Assembly (NCBI GenBank): GCA_037176905.1
Contig: JBBBWG010027535.1
Coordinates: 29,878-62,563, forward strand
Direction of reading: 5' to 3'
Length of the DNA: 32,686 nucleotides
Origin: Azolla pinnata
Taxonomy: Eukaryota; Streptophyta; Polypodiopsida; Salviniales; Salviniaceae
A program made the translations under genes and the position numbers. Positions 10,155 through 21,400 of this stretch are shown here, one piece after another; positions within the stretch are counted from its first letter, which is position 1, and each line of letters begins with the position of its first letter. The notes beneath the pieces are model-generated. The model had not been told where the DNA came from. It ran no database searches and saw only the letters and a list, made by a program, of their open reading frames with translations.

Positions 10155-10757
10155 GAGCTAGGGAAGTTCAAAAGAGTTTCAAATAAAACATCAAATCCTG
10201 GGTTTAGCTGAAATCGGAATCCATGGGTATGTTGTCTGCATTGTTTACAGCTACTCTTGCATCATGGACATAATGTATATAAGGCTGTCAACACAATGTA
10301 TACATACAAGCAAAAGGCATACAACGTGTGAAGACGCTACTAGTAAGCCAATGCAAAACGTGTCATCAGAAACTTGTGTTTCGGTTAAAATATGGACATC
10401 AATCATAGATAACAAGGCTGGAGTTGAAATTCAAAACTCTTCATGCATGCTGATATTTATTATTTCCTTCATGCGTTATACCCAAATCTCAGAATCTCGT
10501 ATAATACAAACGATGCTATTTACAGGTAACAAAATATTTGGGAATACAGGACGTCCACTTCAGTAAAAAAAACCAGCTTTTCATTTGACATGTGAAAAGA
10601 ACTTCAAGAACCCACCCAGTAAATGCTTTGGTTCCGAGCTCAATTGCTTTGGTGTTGTGATTTTTACATTAAATAAATGTCACAAACCACTGAAGCAAAA
10701 TGAACAAGGGCCTCCTTGTAAGTGTGATATATCAAGGGGAAATCGGACTGATTTCCA
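10155..10757. other. Convergent 3' flanks of EF-hand and TM9 genes
   Basis: About 600 bp lie between two convergent stop codons, with no supported gene. Short frames at 10264-10566 and 10585-10848 have no recognisable domain. An AATAAA at 10182-10187 suits the EF-hand transcript, and a TTTATT at 10456-10461 (AATAAA on the minus strand) could serve the TM9 transcript. Confidence 0.6.
10182..10187 (+). terminator. Candidate poly(A) signal of the EF-hand gene
   Basis: A canonical AATAAA lies 28 bp after the EF-hand stop codon. Plant poly(A) signals are loose, so this is suggestive only. Confidence 0.4.
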
Positions 10758-13700
10758 TCACTCACATTTGATCGATCGGTATATATGCCGGACAAACAGC
10801 AGCGATGCTCTAAAACCTACGGATCCGAGCATTAGGAAAAACCCATAACAAACACAAGCCATGTAACCGAAAAAGAATGACGTCTGCATGAAGCCAGTCA
10901 TATCCGAGCGAGCAAAGTAGTAATAGAAACAGTAGCCAAAGATGAACAGACCCGTAGAACCGCCGCACAAAACAGATCTGCATTTACATCAATCAGATAT
11001 TCAGATCCACAACCATGAAGATAAGTATCAGACAGGTCTTGCATGCACTCTAGACGAACCATAAACCCACAGATTGAAGCCCTCAACCCAGTTACATCCA
11101 TGCACACTTGATTCTGTATAAATGTGATCCTATTAATTAAACAAAACAGTCCAATTTTGTAGTGCTTGGCCAAAGAAAGTAACGTTTTTATACCTCCACC
11201 ACCACTGATGATCCTCCACGGCAAGTTGAAAATATGTCAGAGCTACTGTGATAAAAGCGGTTACGATTATCAGGATGACGAAGACAATCGAAAGGATGCT
11301 GTAGATGGTGTAGACTTTGTAACCCCAGACACTTGCAAAGATATAGTACAGCTCGATATAAATGGCACTGAAGGGCAAAAACCCTGCCATAATCATTTGT
11401 GGTATTGTTGTTCTATACCAAGGCAATTGAGGTATCTCCCGTGGATATTTGGTGGTGCGACAAGGAGCTTGAAATTCCACCTTGCTATTCTTTCCAGCGA
11501 TGCCTCCCAAAACAAGAAGAGGAAAGGTTACCAAGGCCCAAATAAGAAGAATCACAACAATGGTTCCAAAGGGCAAAGCTGCAGTTGAATTATAGCTGAT
11601 TGCCACAGTATTCAAGAAACAGAATGTTAAGAACAATGGTCCACAAAATAAGCATCCTGTGAGAAGTAAATTCCGTACCTACAAGACAAAGGGTTGACAT
11701 GAATTTAATAACATAATTTATATTGCCCTACAATTACAATGATACTCTAAATCTACAGCATGTTATCTTATTCTACGTTAACCTATATTCTTCTTACCCA
11801 ATTGGTTCCTTCTAGTTGTTGATACATAGAAGCAGCACTGTATCCTGCAATGCCTGAAGTAAGCGCGTAGATGACAACAAGGGCAGTGAAGAGAGCCCCA
11901 CGGTTGTATGGGTAGAAAACACCAATCAAAGCAAGCAAAAAGATGAAGACGGCACTGAAGAACAAAAAGCAAAAGTAATTCAATGAAACTGTGCCCTTGT
12001 AAACATGCCTGCTCAGAAATGAGCTAAATAGCCAGAAGAAAAAAACATACGTGATAGTGATTTTTTATTTCCCTAGATTTCCCTGAGTTCTCGATACCTC
12101 ATTCCCCATACAATTGCTAGACAATCCGGGTGAAAGAGAGACAGAGGAGATTAACGAACCACGTCATTTAATCAAATAGCACACAGGATTGAGGGACAAA
12201 ATTTGGTAATTAATGACTCGAACGTTGCTTGATGACAAATCAGATTTCCCTTCATGGGTTGGATGGTGGCATTTGCAGGCATTCACTTCAGACACTCAAG
12301 AATATAAAAGGTAAATAGGAAATTCAGAATTCCTCCATTAAGAACACGGACACAAACACGCAGAGTTCAACTGCACTGAAGATGAGTTAACCCTGTCCCT
12401 CATGAGAAGACACTCACAGTGCAAGTAGCTGAGAACCAGAGCCCAACACAGCACAAAACAATGACTTATTCGGAGGATATCTAAAAACATCTCCATGAAT
12501 ATATTTCCAGCCCGTTTCCTCCTGGTCATCAACAGCCTCATCATCCCGAGTATACCTAAATAAATGATCAACAATCCAGTCAACATAAGAGTATGAATAA
12601 AATGATTGGGCTAACCACGGAAGGAACAAGCAGCAGCCTCACTTGATAAAGTCGTTCTTCAATACTCGCATTAAGATTGTGGCAAGAAACCCAGTAAGGA
12701 GAAGCACTGTTACACATGAATTGATAATAGAGAACCAATGGATCTCTAGATGTTGAGGCAAGAAAGAAAACTTTGTATATTTCTCCATTCGCTTCTCGAA
12801 AGTGGTATCAGTTTCTTTCCAACTGGCAGAATAATGAAACTCCACTTCTACTTCTTTGTCATCTGTTATGTCTACAACATAACTGTTGTCTGAAGTGATG
12901 CCGATTCCTATAACTCTGTCATTGTTATACAGAATTTCAAAAGGTATATGTGTAAACAAATAGTACTTTGTCTCGGTTTCATCCATTTTCCCAATGAATC
13001 CCCATAGAGGAAGATCATCATAATACATCTGAAAATAGTAATCCTGCTTCACAGCATCTCGGAATTTCTTTACTTCATCCTTGCTAAGTGTTTTCTTACA
13101 TATAGATTCCAACTGCTTATCCTGCCTGAAGTTCAACTGATAGCGTGATTGGACCATTCGATCACCATTAAGGACCTCCCCTAGATCCTCCTTCTTCTCT
13201 GTTACTTGACCTGAGAGATTTAGATGGATGAAGCTCTAAAACTATGAGCATACACTCAACAGATGTGGGAGAAATTGAAAGATATTCAGCACAAAATATT
13301 GATTTTACCTGGGGTGCAGAAAGGCAAGTTGAAGTACCTATAAGTTTCACTGCAGTACATCCAACAAACGGAATCCATGATTTCAGAGTGCATTATTATG
13401 TGCTTTGTTCATAAGCAATAAACAAAGGCCGCATTGTATTACATCCAGCACACGTAATAGATTGATATTCTTGATCCAGGAACATCATAAGTAATTAGAA
13501 AGCAGAATAGGACATGTACATACGTGTTTCATTTAGATTTGAGTGAATACATTGAGCAGCCCAAGCTGGCGTTATGGAAAAAGATGAAATAATCCACAGA
13601 AATGATAGAAGACAATAAACGCCTTTCAGATAAAATCCATTACATCCACATCTCCTTAACATGTCAAAAAACAATTTTAAATAAGAACAATGTATAATAT

Positions 13701-15257
13701 GTGCACGTTATACGTGCAGATGAGATGAACAGCTATCAAGTAATGTGAAAGTTTCGGTACATTTTCCCAAGTCCACTATGTGATCATTTGTAATACGAAA
13801 GGATGTCGAATAGAGATCAAATATTGTGGCCTACAAATTATTACCGGTGTAGCCATGCTGATCTTGACATAGGTTTTCCATAGTTTTCCCAATCTCATCA
13901 TGAGTAAATGTGGGCTAATTTAAGCAGGAAAGATGGTAAAGCGTTCACATATTTTAATTCAACAAGAGGAGACTACCGATGGTGTTATCAATGAACACAC
14001 AAAGGCCTAGGACTTCAGGCTATACAAGCGGGCTAGCTAGCTTCGTAGAAGATATAAGAGTTACTACCTCAAGACTATTCTTTAAGCGTTACCTCAAATC
14101 AGATCAAAATACAATGCCTTCTCAGAATGAAGGAATCGTAGGACAGCTTCTTTTAGCACATAGCATATTAATGGAAAGTTCCCAAAATCTGTAGGTAGAT
14201 TATTAGTCAGATCAGATAAAAAAAGACTTCCCAGTAAATTATGCACGATCTGTAGGAGAATAGAAACCATAGCTTTCAAATACATTCCTAAAGCGTTGTA
14301 GATCCATTAAAATTTTATGTCTCCCAAACTTTTCAAAGCAGATTTTGCAGAAGCTTTTATTTCAACAGGAATATGCTGGCATAAACATATTGTGTGAGCA
14401 GGATGGATCTCAGAACAAACCAAGTCCACATCTTCTACACACATATGTATATTCTTACAAAGTCTTTCCTTCAACATGACCAATACATACAGAGAAGATG
14501 ACTAAATGGAGACACTAGCCATCACACAATGCAGCTGACGATGTCAAAATCGTAGACATTTTCTACATTAAAACCCTACCATGTTGAAGATCAACTTACT
14601 CGATTTATTGTGAGTCCCTTGATATTGCTAGGTAATCAGTATAAACTAAACTACGTAAAGATCAAGCTTGATCCATGCCAAAAAGAAGCTAAGGTTGACC
14701 CAAACTATAACTTCAGATCCTCTGTCTCCCTGATTGTGTTAAAATCTCTTGCAGATGCTAACCAGATTAGTAAGGAGCATCTCATTACGAGAAAATAGGT
14801 ACAACTGAAGTATGTTCTAAGAATTAAAATTAAGGTCCATAGCGACGCGCAGTTAAGACCAATCTTTGGTTCAAAATACCCACGGCCTTCATTGTAAAGC
14901 CATGGACCCTTTCTACGTGATTCAACGACACATTACAAGCTTTTACCGTATTTTTCGAACAAATGGTGAACCAGACTGGTGCCATCGAGACAAATCTTTC
15001 TGCCTTGTTGCATAACCCTCCATATACATGAGGAGGAAGAAGAAGAAGCAGAAGAGAAAAAAACAAACAAACCTGGGGTTCTGGAAAGGTCCAATCTTGT
15101 TAACGTAGAGAGGGACGGGATCTCCTTTGCGATACTTGTGGTCGGACGGTGAAGCGAGAACGGCGGGGGAGACGTTCAGGAGAAGAACAGAAAGGGAGAG
15201 GAGGAGGAAGAGAGGGGGAAGGAGAGCGCGGGAGGGAGGAGCAGCAGGGATCGCCAT
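10758..15257 (-). CDS. TM9/nonaspanin (endomembrane protein 70), TMN1-type, seven exons
   Basis: Minus-strand exons, 5' to 3', are 15257-15073, 13349-13309, 13210-12643, 12555-12418, 11954-11798, 11678-11194 and 10977-10758. All borders are GT-AG and the spliced frame is 597 aa, close to Arabidopsis TMN1-type proteins. Residues 1 to about 35 form a signal peptide. The lumenal domain contains the family words [14 protein letters not shown] and [19 protein letters not shown]. The first membrane helix (about 234-256) precedes the conserved cytosolic word [17 protein letters not shown]. The remaining eight helices contain [33 protein letters not shown] and [14 protein letters not shown]. The C-terminus IYRSIKCE ends in a KXE signal, which in plant TM9 proteins holds them in the Golgi through COPI. 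The family works in endomembrane sorting. Intron 1 is 1723 bp; nothing recognisable lies in it. The gene looks intact. Confidence 0.95.
13350..15072 (-). other. TM9 gene intron 1, 1.7 kb
   Basis: This intron separates the signal-peptide exon from the 41-bp second exon. It is AT-rich, and I see no transposon ends, RNA gene or conserved coding segment. Short open frames at 13979-14194 (+) and 14610-14798 (+) have no recognisable similarity. Confidence 0.75.
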
Positions 15258-16266
15258 AGCCGAGGCGGAGAGAGAAGCGTCGATCGGATCGGATCGGAGC
15301 GGAGCGGATCGAGGGAACCGGGGAGAAGGAGAAGCGAAGTGGAGTGAGGCAAGCCTTCGGCGATCGACAAGGATCGAATTTCAAACCACGTTCGATAACT
15401 TTCCATTTTGTTTTTGGTTTTTTTTCTTTTCAAGTCCGCCTGGAGTTTCCATTATTACCAAAATGCCCCTCGGCCAAGTACCAAAGAAAGAACCAAAGTC
15501 TCGTTTAGAAAAATTGTACAATCTTCAGGACTTGTCTAACGTTGTTTGCAACACAAACATATACATATATCTATGTGACAATGTCCGATTGATTGCCCAC
15601 GTTCCCACGTCGTCAAATCGGACAAAAACTCGTCAGGTTGTGAACAGAAGAAAAGATATAGTACGTAAGCTGTAAGATAGGGTTTAGGGTTTTATGTAAT
15701 GCACTGGAACTCTCAGTGGTTCTTCTCCGGCGTTGCTGACTGCATTTTCTTCCTCCCTGGGGCGCTTGTGTCATGATGATCTTCTAGTGCCAAAATTTGG
15801 TGCCCGTGACCTCGACGATTCGAGAACCGAGTTTGATATTGAGTCCTGAACATCCACAAACCTTTTGAGCTTACTCCTTGTGTCTGTCTTGTTAGTTAGC
15901 ACCGGGGTGTCATCCCATCCTGGCGTTACATTGTCTTTCAAGAATTTATCATCGGTAATTCGACAAGAAAAAACACGTGCATACGCAAATCTTTGTCCGG
16001 ATGAATGCAAACTTAACTTTGCCCCACAGCATAATTAAATAAATCTTCATGTACAATTCGAGAAAACAATGACCACCACCAATCGGGGGATTCTCTTTTG
16101 CCATGAAAGGACGCTATAGAAATCACAGATACATATGAAGGTCGAGCATCGGACCATAGAATGCCCCCAAAACAATTTCCAAATTTGATGGCGAGCTGCG
16201 CCCGGAGCATTCTTGATACCATTGTGATGACATCCGGGGGGGAGAAAACAAAGAAAGAGAATGGCG
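15258..16266. other. Intergenic: TM9 upstream region and SUN gene 3' flank
   Basis: No supported gene is seen in about 1 kb. The TM9 leader side holds GGATCGGATCGGAGCGGAGC simple sequence (15287-15306) and a purine-rich GGAGA tract (about 15170-15240, inside exon 1). A two-unit telo-box lies at 15678-15693. A minus-strand open frame of 79 codons at 16010-15771 is not recognisable; it could be a remnant of something mobile, but no LTR, primer-binding site or polymerase motif is seen. Confidence 0.5.
15678..15693 (-). promoter_or_regulatory. Two-unit telo-box upstream of the TM9 gene
   Basis: TAGGGTTTAGGGTTTT contains two copies of the plant telo-box (AAACCCTA on the minus strand), about 420 bp upstream of the TM9 start codon. 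Telo-boxes in plant promoters are known binding sites for TRB-type Myb proteins, often near transcription starts of growth-related genes. The distance here is larger than usual, so function is uncertain. Confidence 0.4.
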
Positions 16267-17680
16267 TCACGAGGGTTCATGCCCGTGGACTTGAAGGCGA
16301 TAGATGCAGGTGTGCGACGGGCTACCATAGTTTGAGAGCACTTGGAGCTTGATGGCCGAGATGGCGACGTCTCTAGCATTCTCGTATAAGCCGAAGGCTT
16401 GAACCGGGGAATCCGCTTCGATGTCGTACGTGAACTCCCCGAGCAAAACCCACGGCTTCCCGCTCGACGCCGAAGTTGCTGCTACCGTTGAGCCATAGAT
16501 TTGGAAGTCCCTAGGCGCACTCGAGATATCGTATGCAATGGCCTGACACGCAAACAAGCAGACTAGTCAGGAGATCGAGATCAAACGAACGGCAATCGGC
16601 AGGTGCGAAACGGACCCCGGCCGTTAATTTCTGTTTTACCTTGGAGACGTGAGTGAGGACGACTTGATCGGGGAAGATGGGCGTCCGGAGCGCGACGACG
16701 ACATACGCATCGGAGCTCGCGGCCAAAGGAAGGCATTGCCCAGGTTGATTGAAGCCGGGCTCGAGGATAACAGAAGCGAGGCGGTGGACGGTGGCGCCGG
16801 TGGCAGAAGGCTTTCGAAAGTAGGCGAGCGCTTTCTGCGTCCACGACGGCGCCGGGCGAAGGGGACGGAAAATCGGGGAATGGCCCACGACGCGCCCGCC
16901 CCCGCTCCCGAGCGCATAGTCGGGTCTCTCCGTTGGGGCCAGTTTGGTGCCACTATCGGGCTGATGCGGGCTGTTGTTGATGTTGTTGTTGCGGATATAC
17001 TCAAAGAGCTCTTCTTTGATCGACCGGAGCTCGAGGCGCCGCGCCGCGGTGTCGTGGAGCATCTCGAGCCGGAGGTCGTGGACCTGTGCCTGCAGGCGGT
17101 CGGAGGCCGACCGGAGGGAGAGAGCGAGGGAGGCGCGTAGGAGCTCCAGGAGCTGCTCTTGTTGCTGTTGCTGTTGCTCTTGTTGTTGTTGGTTGTGGTA
17201 GCCGCGGGAATCGTGGGGGACGAAGGAGCGGAGGAGGAGATGGTGGTGTGAAAGGGAGGGGAGGAGGAAGTGAGCGGAGAGGGCGAGGAGGGCGAGGGCG
17301 AGGAGGCCGAAAGCGAAGTGGGGGAGGATCGAACCCGGGAGGATGCCAGGTGGCGGCGGCGGCGGCGGCCGGGCGGCGAAGCCCGGGGTTTGGCCATTGC
17401 GCCGGCTCTCGTGCTGCATCGATACGGTCTTCGACGAGGACTGGGTTTCGGTGGAATGACGACGGGGACGACGGCTATCGTCGTCGTCGTCTTCATCGTG
17501 ATCCGAGCCGCCGCCGGCCCCGGCCATTACAAAGCCGGGCGCCACCGCCCCGTTGGGTATGGCCCGTGCTGGGGAACAAGAAGAAGCCCATGCGTCGGGC
17601 CGCCGCCCGCCATTATGTTGTTGTTGTTGCTGCTGATGTTGTTGTGGTTGTTGTTGTTGTGGTTGTTGTTGTTGTTGTGG

Positions 17681-17712
<32 letters not shown>

Positions 17713-17881
17713 GACGACGATGATGATCATGGTCCTGCCCGAGATGTCCGTCGGCCTCGTCCCGCCGTCTCGACCGCGACCTCGTCGTCGATCCGACGCC
17801 TCCGCCTCCGCCGCCGCCGCCGCCGCCGCCTTCCGACATGGACATCACTATCCTCCCTCTCTCTGCCTCGCTAGGTCTCAT
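16267..17881 (-). CDS. SUN-domain nuclear-envelope protein, two exons
   Basis: Minus-strand exons are 17881-16640 and 16542-16267, joined by a 97-bp intron; the protein is 505 aa. The C-terminal SUN domain (about 319-503) is clear: RPDYALGSGGG, then LEPGFNQPGQCLPLAASS, HVSK joined across the intron to AIAYDISSAPRDF, then LLGEFTYDIEADSPVQAF and SHTCIYRLQVHG, where the Tyr lies in the KASH-binding end of the fold. One membrane helix (about 186-209) and a Gln-rich coiled coil (about 228-298) precede it, the order of classical C-terminal SUN proteins. These span the inner nuclear membrane and join KASH proteins to move nuclei and tether meiotic telomeres. The nucleoplasmic N-terminus is longer than in Arabidopsis SUN1, with poly-Gly (18-28), poly-Gln (57-88), poly-Asp and poly-Pro runs. 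Translation could also start at the in-frame ATG at 17845 (MSMSEGG). Confidence 0.93.
17617..17713 (-). repeat. (CAA/CAG)n poly-Gln tract in the SUN gene
   Basis: About 97 bp of TTG-rich triplets on the plus strand encode residues 57-88 of the SUN protein, mostly Gln with scattered Pro and His. A second, shorter Gln tract (residues 230-244) lies at about 17150-17194 beside the coiled coil. Confidence 0.9.
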
Positions 17882-18216
17882 TTCACAAGCGGGTGTTTCC
17901 CCTTGATCAACAACAGCAACAACAACAACCTCTTTCCATCGCCTCCGTTTGTAACTAGTTGTTAGTAGCACGCACGCACGCACTCCGCCCCCCCTCCTTT
18001 TCTTGGCGCAAACCCGATCCATGTCAGCTGAAATTGTTCGTTAACGTTTTTGACTACTGTTTTGCTTTCCCATTTGGCCGCAAGAGGCCAAAACACATTG
18101 CCCCGTTTGAAACCGGTTTCCCGCCAAAACACGCTCTCTCGTCTGAAGAAGAAGAAGGAAGAAGAAGAAGGAGAAGAAGAATCAGAAGAAGAAGAAGCAG
18201 CAGAAGAAGGAAAGGC
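17882..18216. promoter_or_regulatory. Divergent promoter between SUN and HROB-like genes
   Basis: Only 335 bp separate the two start codons, so both promoters and leaders must lie here or overlap. The interval contains a perfect E2F-type site (18117-18125), a near-match CTTGGCGCAAA (18002-18012) and a (GAA)n purine tract (about 18141-18213) that forms the immediate HROB-like leader. No clear TATA box is seen on either side. Confidence 0.7.
18117..18125 (+). promoter_or_regulatory. E2F-type site TTTCCCGCC
   Basis: TTTCCCGCC followed by AAAA reads TTTTGGCGGGAAA on the other strand, so both strands match the E2F consensus WTTSSCSS. It lies 92-100 bp upstream of the HROB-like start codon and about 240 bp from the SUN start. 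E2F sites of this form drive S-phase expression of plant replication and recombination genes, which fits an HROB homologue. Binding here is inferred from sequence alone. Confidence 0.6.
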
Positions 18217-18390
18217 ATGGCCATGTCGTCTGCATCTGCTTGGGCCGACGAGCTTGACGTCGATGATTCCGACATACTCAGGACCTTCGACAACAACAAC
18301 GTTAGCAGCAGCAGCAGACGTCCTAGCTATGGCGATGGCCTTCCCGCTCCAGCACATCTTTTCCATGATGCAACGCTTCCACAACAGCAG

Positions 18391-18422
<32 letters not shown>

Positions 18423-21400
18423 GCAGTGTAATCCTTCTTCTTCTTCTTCTTCTCCATTTTCTTCCTGCAATCATCATCATCATCATTATCATCATGTCAC
18501 CACCTTCGTAATCACTGTCACTGTCACTATCTCCATCACCGTCGCTATCACGATCCCCATCGTCATCACCATAGCGATCACGGTCAACATCACCGTTACC
18601 ATCACCATTACTGATCCTCTTTTTCCATCTCCTGCAGCTTACCTTCATCCACCTACTTCTTCTTCTTCTGCGCAAACTTCGCAAAGGAAGCTGCACGTCT
18701 CATCTTCATCTGCATCCGACGTGCTTCAACGTTTCCAAAAACGTCCTTCGCTTTCTCCACATCTTCTTCAAAAAGATGATAATGCTGTCAACAGTGGTGC
18801 TGAAGAACAACGACACGTACATCAATCCCCACCTCTTTCTACCTCTTCCCTTGTGGCAGAAATAACCAATGATGTTGCTTGCAGAAAACGTTCTAAAGAT
18901 TACATGCCTTCCGCAAAATCACCTCTTCGAGAAGTAGTACATAACGATGCTGCTAGTAGAAAACGCGTCAAAGAGCATCCATTTCCATATCAAACTTCAT
19001 CTTCTTCTCTGTCGCTTCGCGAAGAAGTCAACAGTGACGCTAGAAGAAAGCTAACCAGGGGACAGTATCCTTCACAATTCCATGAATCGAGCACCAGAGA
19101 ATATAATTCTCATATCGAAAAGGCTGATTCTCGTTGCCAAAGAAAAGATCTTCCAAGCGAGATGGAAAACGTCTTACAAAGCAAGGAAAAATATACTTTT
19201 GCATCAGTTGATGGATGCGTTACCAACAAATTGCCTTTCGGGAACATTGTCTTGGACTTGGAAAAAGAAGATGGAATGGACATTCATGAAGTTGGTGCAA
19301 GTAAGGAAAGAAAAAGTCCAATGAAAAGTGGACATAAAGAGCATGAACATGGATTACAAAGCCTCGTTTGCAAGGATGACCGTATTCTTCTGTCTGTTGT
19401 AGATCCGAGGTATGCTCATACCGTAGAAGAGCAGGAAGACGAAATCCCGAATCATGATGTTGGAATTGATAAATCATTTCCAGCTAGAAAGAGCTGGAAA
19501 CATATTCTTAAGCAGGTTTCTGGCAAAGATCATTGTCAAGAGACAGGATCAAGCCTGCTGCAGAAGGAAAATACTGTCTTTTGTGAGAGATTTTCTTCAA
19601 GTTCCACATGGTCTACAGAAGCAGGTATAGGTTTCCTCAATGGCGTCTTTTTTTTTACAATGTTTTCATAAGCTCATATATTGCCAAGTCAAATGTTTCA
19701 ATATTGGTGCTGTCACCACTTTGTATAAATATCTTCAATATAACCCATGAACATCTTCAGCATATCTTGAAAATAACGAATGCAGATAATATCTCCATAG
19801 AATGACTTCGACAAAACATCTGCAAAGTTTTTCATAAGTAGCTTTACTGTACTAATATTGGTGTCTCAATGATGGCAATTATTACAAAAAATAAAGCATG
19901 CTTCCATGACTGCTTCGTGTAACCAATGCAGTGGTGTCATGGACAACCTTCAATACTGTTGATGCATCCTCTAAATGGTAAAAAATAAATAATTTTGATG
20001 TTCTATTGTTGCAGGCATGCCCGAAAAAGGGATTCTAACTAGTGCAGAGAAATCGAAATTTCAATCAGATCAAACAACTTTGCCTCTGGCCAAGGAGAAT
20101 CAGAAACCCTCAGGTTCAAGATATGATAGTGCATCTGATTCACCTAAAAAAGGATTACCTTATACAATTCCAGGCCCTGCTGGTGCACTTCAAAAGGGTG
20201 TGATGCAGAAAGTTCATACCCATTGTGTGAGAACAAAGGAACATTGCGGTAAAGGAAGGTCTATTGCTGAAGATTCCGATTTTCATACCACTCCTTGGAT
20301 CAACGCCATAAATTACGTCAAGAAGGTTCTGCCACATACCTTCTGTGTCACAATCTAGTGTGATAACCGCAAAGCCTCATACTGTTTCTTTCAATCTGGA
20401 TGAAATAGTCTTCACTTTCTGTATAGGGCAGTCTTCTTCTTCTTCTTCCTCTGCCTGTATTTCAGCCATAAGCTCTGTGAAGACATGCAGAACAGAAAAT
20501 CGGATACCTAAGGTAACCAAAAGAACCCATGCGATATGAAATACACTAGGCTAGATGCCACCTCTTGTGACTGATGTACAATGCATCATATTTAGACAAC
20601 GTTTTTATATCTCAATAATGACAAGATTACTTTCTTAAAAACGAATATCTTTGTGATCTCTTCTGTATTCCATTGTTGCATTTAGCTCGTTGTGCTTATC
20701 AAATCGTGCATGCCTAATGGATGTGGAGATATGATGGTAACTTTGAAGGTCAGTATTTTATGCATTCAAAGCAATACATTGTATAATGTGGTACATTTTG
20801 TCGATGTGTTGGCTCAAATTTCCTTTGGCATAACAGGATCAAACTGATTGCATTGCTGGTACTGTAAACCGACGAGTGATGTTGGAAACTGAATTTGGTA
20901 GGCTTATAGAACCGGGAGCTGTAATGTTGTTACACCAGGTTGGATTATTATTGTTCTATCATTTTTCATTTGCTTGGATCATTAAAAATTGTTTTGAACC
21001 CACATCCCATAATTATTCCATGCATGTAGTTCTTTTATAATCTTTTACTTCTTGTTTTATAGAAGAAATGGCAACGTTTGCCTTTTTAGAGGACAATGAC
21101 ATTGGTTATCAGTCTTTATATCAGGAAGAAATGACAGTGTGCAATCTCAATGTTGGAAGGCAGCAGAAAATCCTTTTTTTCAAAGTATCATAATTTCATT
21201 CTGAACATTGGAAAATAAAAGATTCATAATGCATTGTGCATAAAGTTGGCAAAGTCCTTTGTAAGCGCATATTTGTCCTATGTACTACAAAATAGCCCTT
21301 TTTATCTGAAAGTATCTATAAACAAGCGTGCTCCATGGCTATATCCTTGGTGATGAGTTATTTGATTTTCAGGACTTCTCTTGACTGAGTTCATCAAATC

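Noticed and set aside
17086..17965. Plus-strand frames opposite the SUN gene with poly-Leu or poly-Val
   Set aside because: These are mirror readings of the CAA poly-Gln tract; the minus frame carries the SUN protein.
17962..18696. Minus-strand frame rich in Asp-Gly-Asp, resembling calcium-binding repeats
   Set aside because: It is the antisense of the ATCACC microsatellite in HROB-like exon 1 and crosses that gene's promoter.
20326..20358. A 33-bp intron ending at the first AG after the HROB-like exon 2 donor
   Set aside because: Too short for a plant intron and out of frame with the following exon; the 106-bp intron to 20431 restores the frame.
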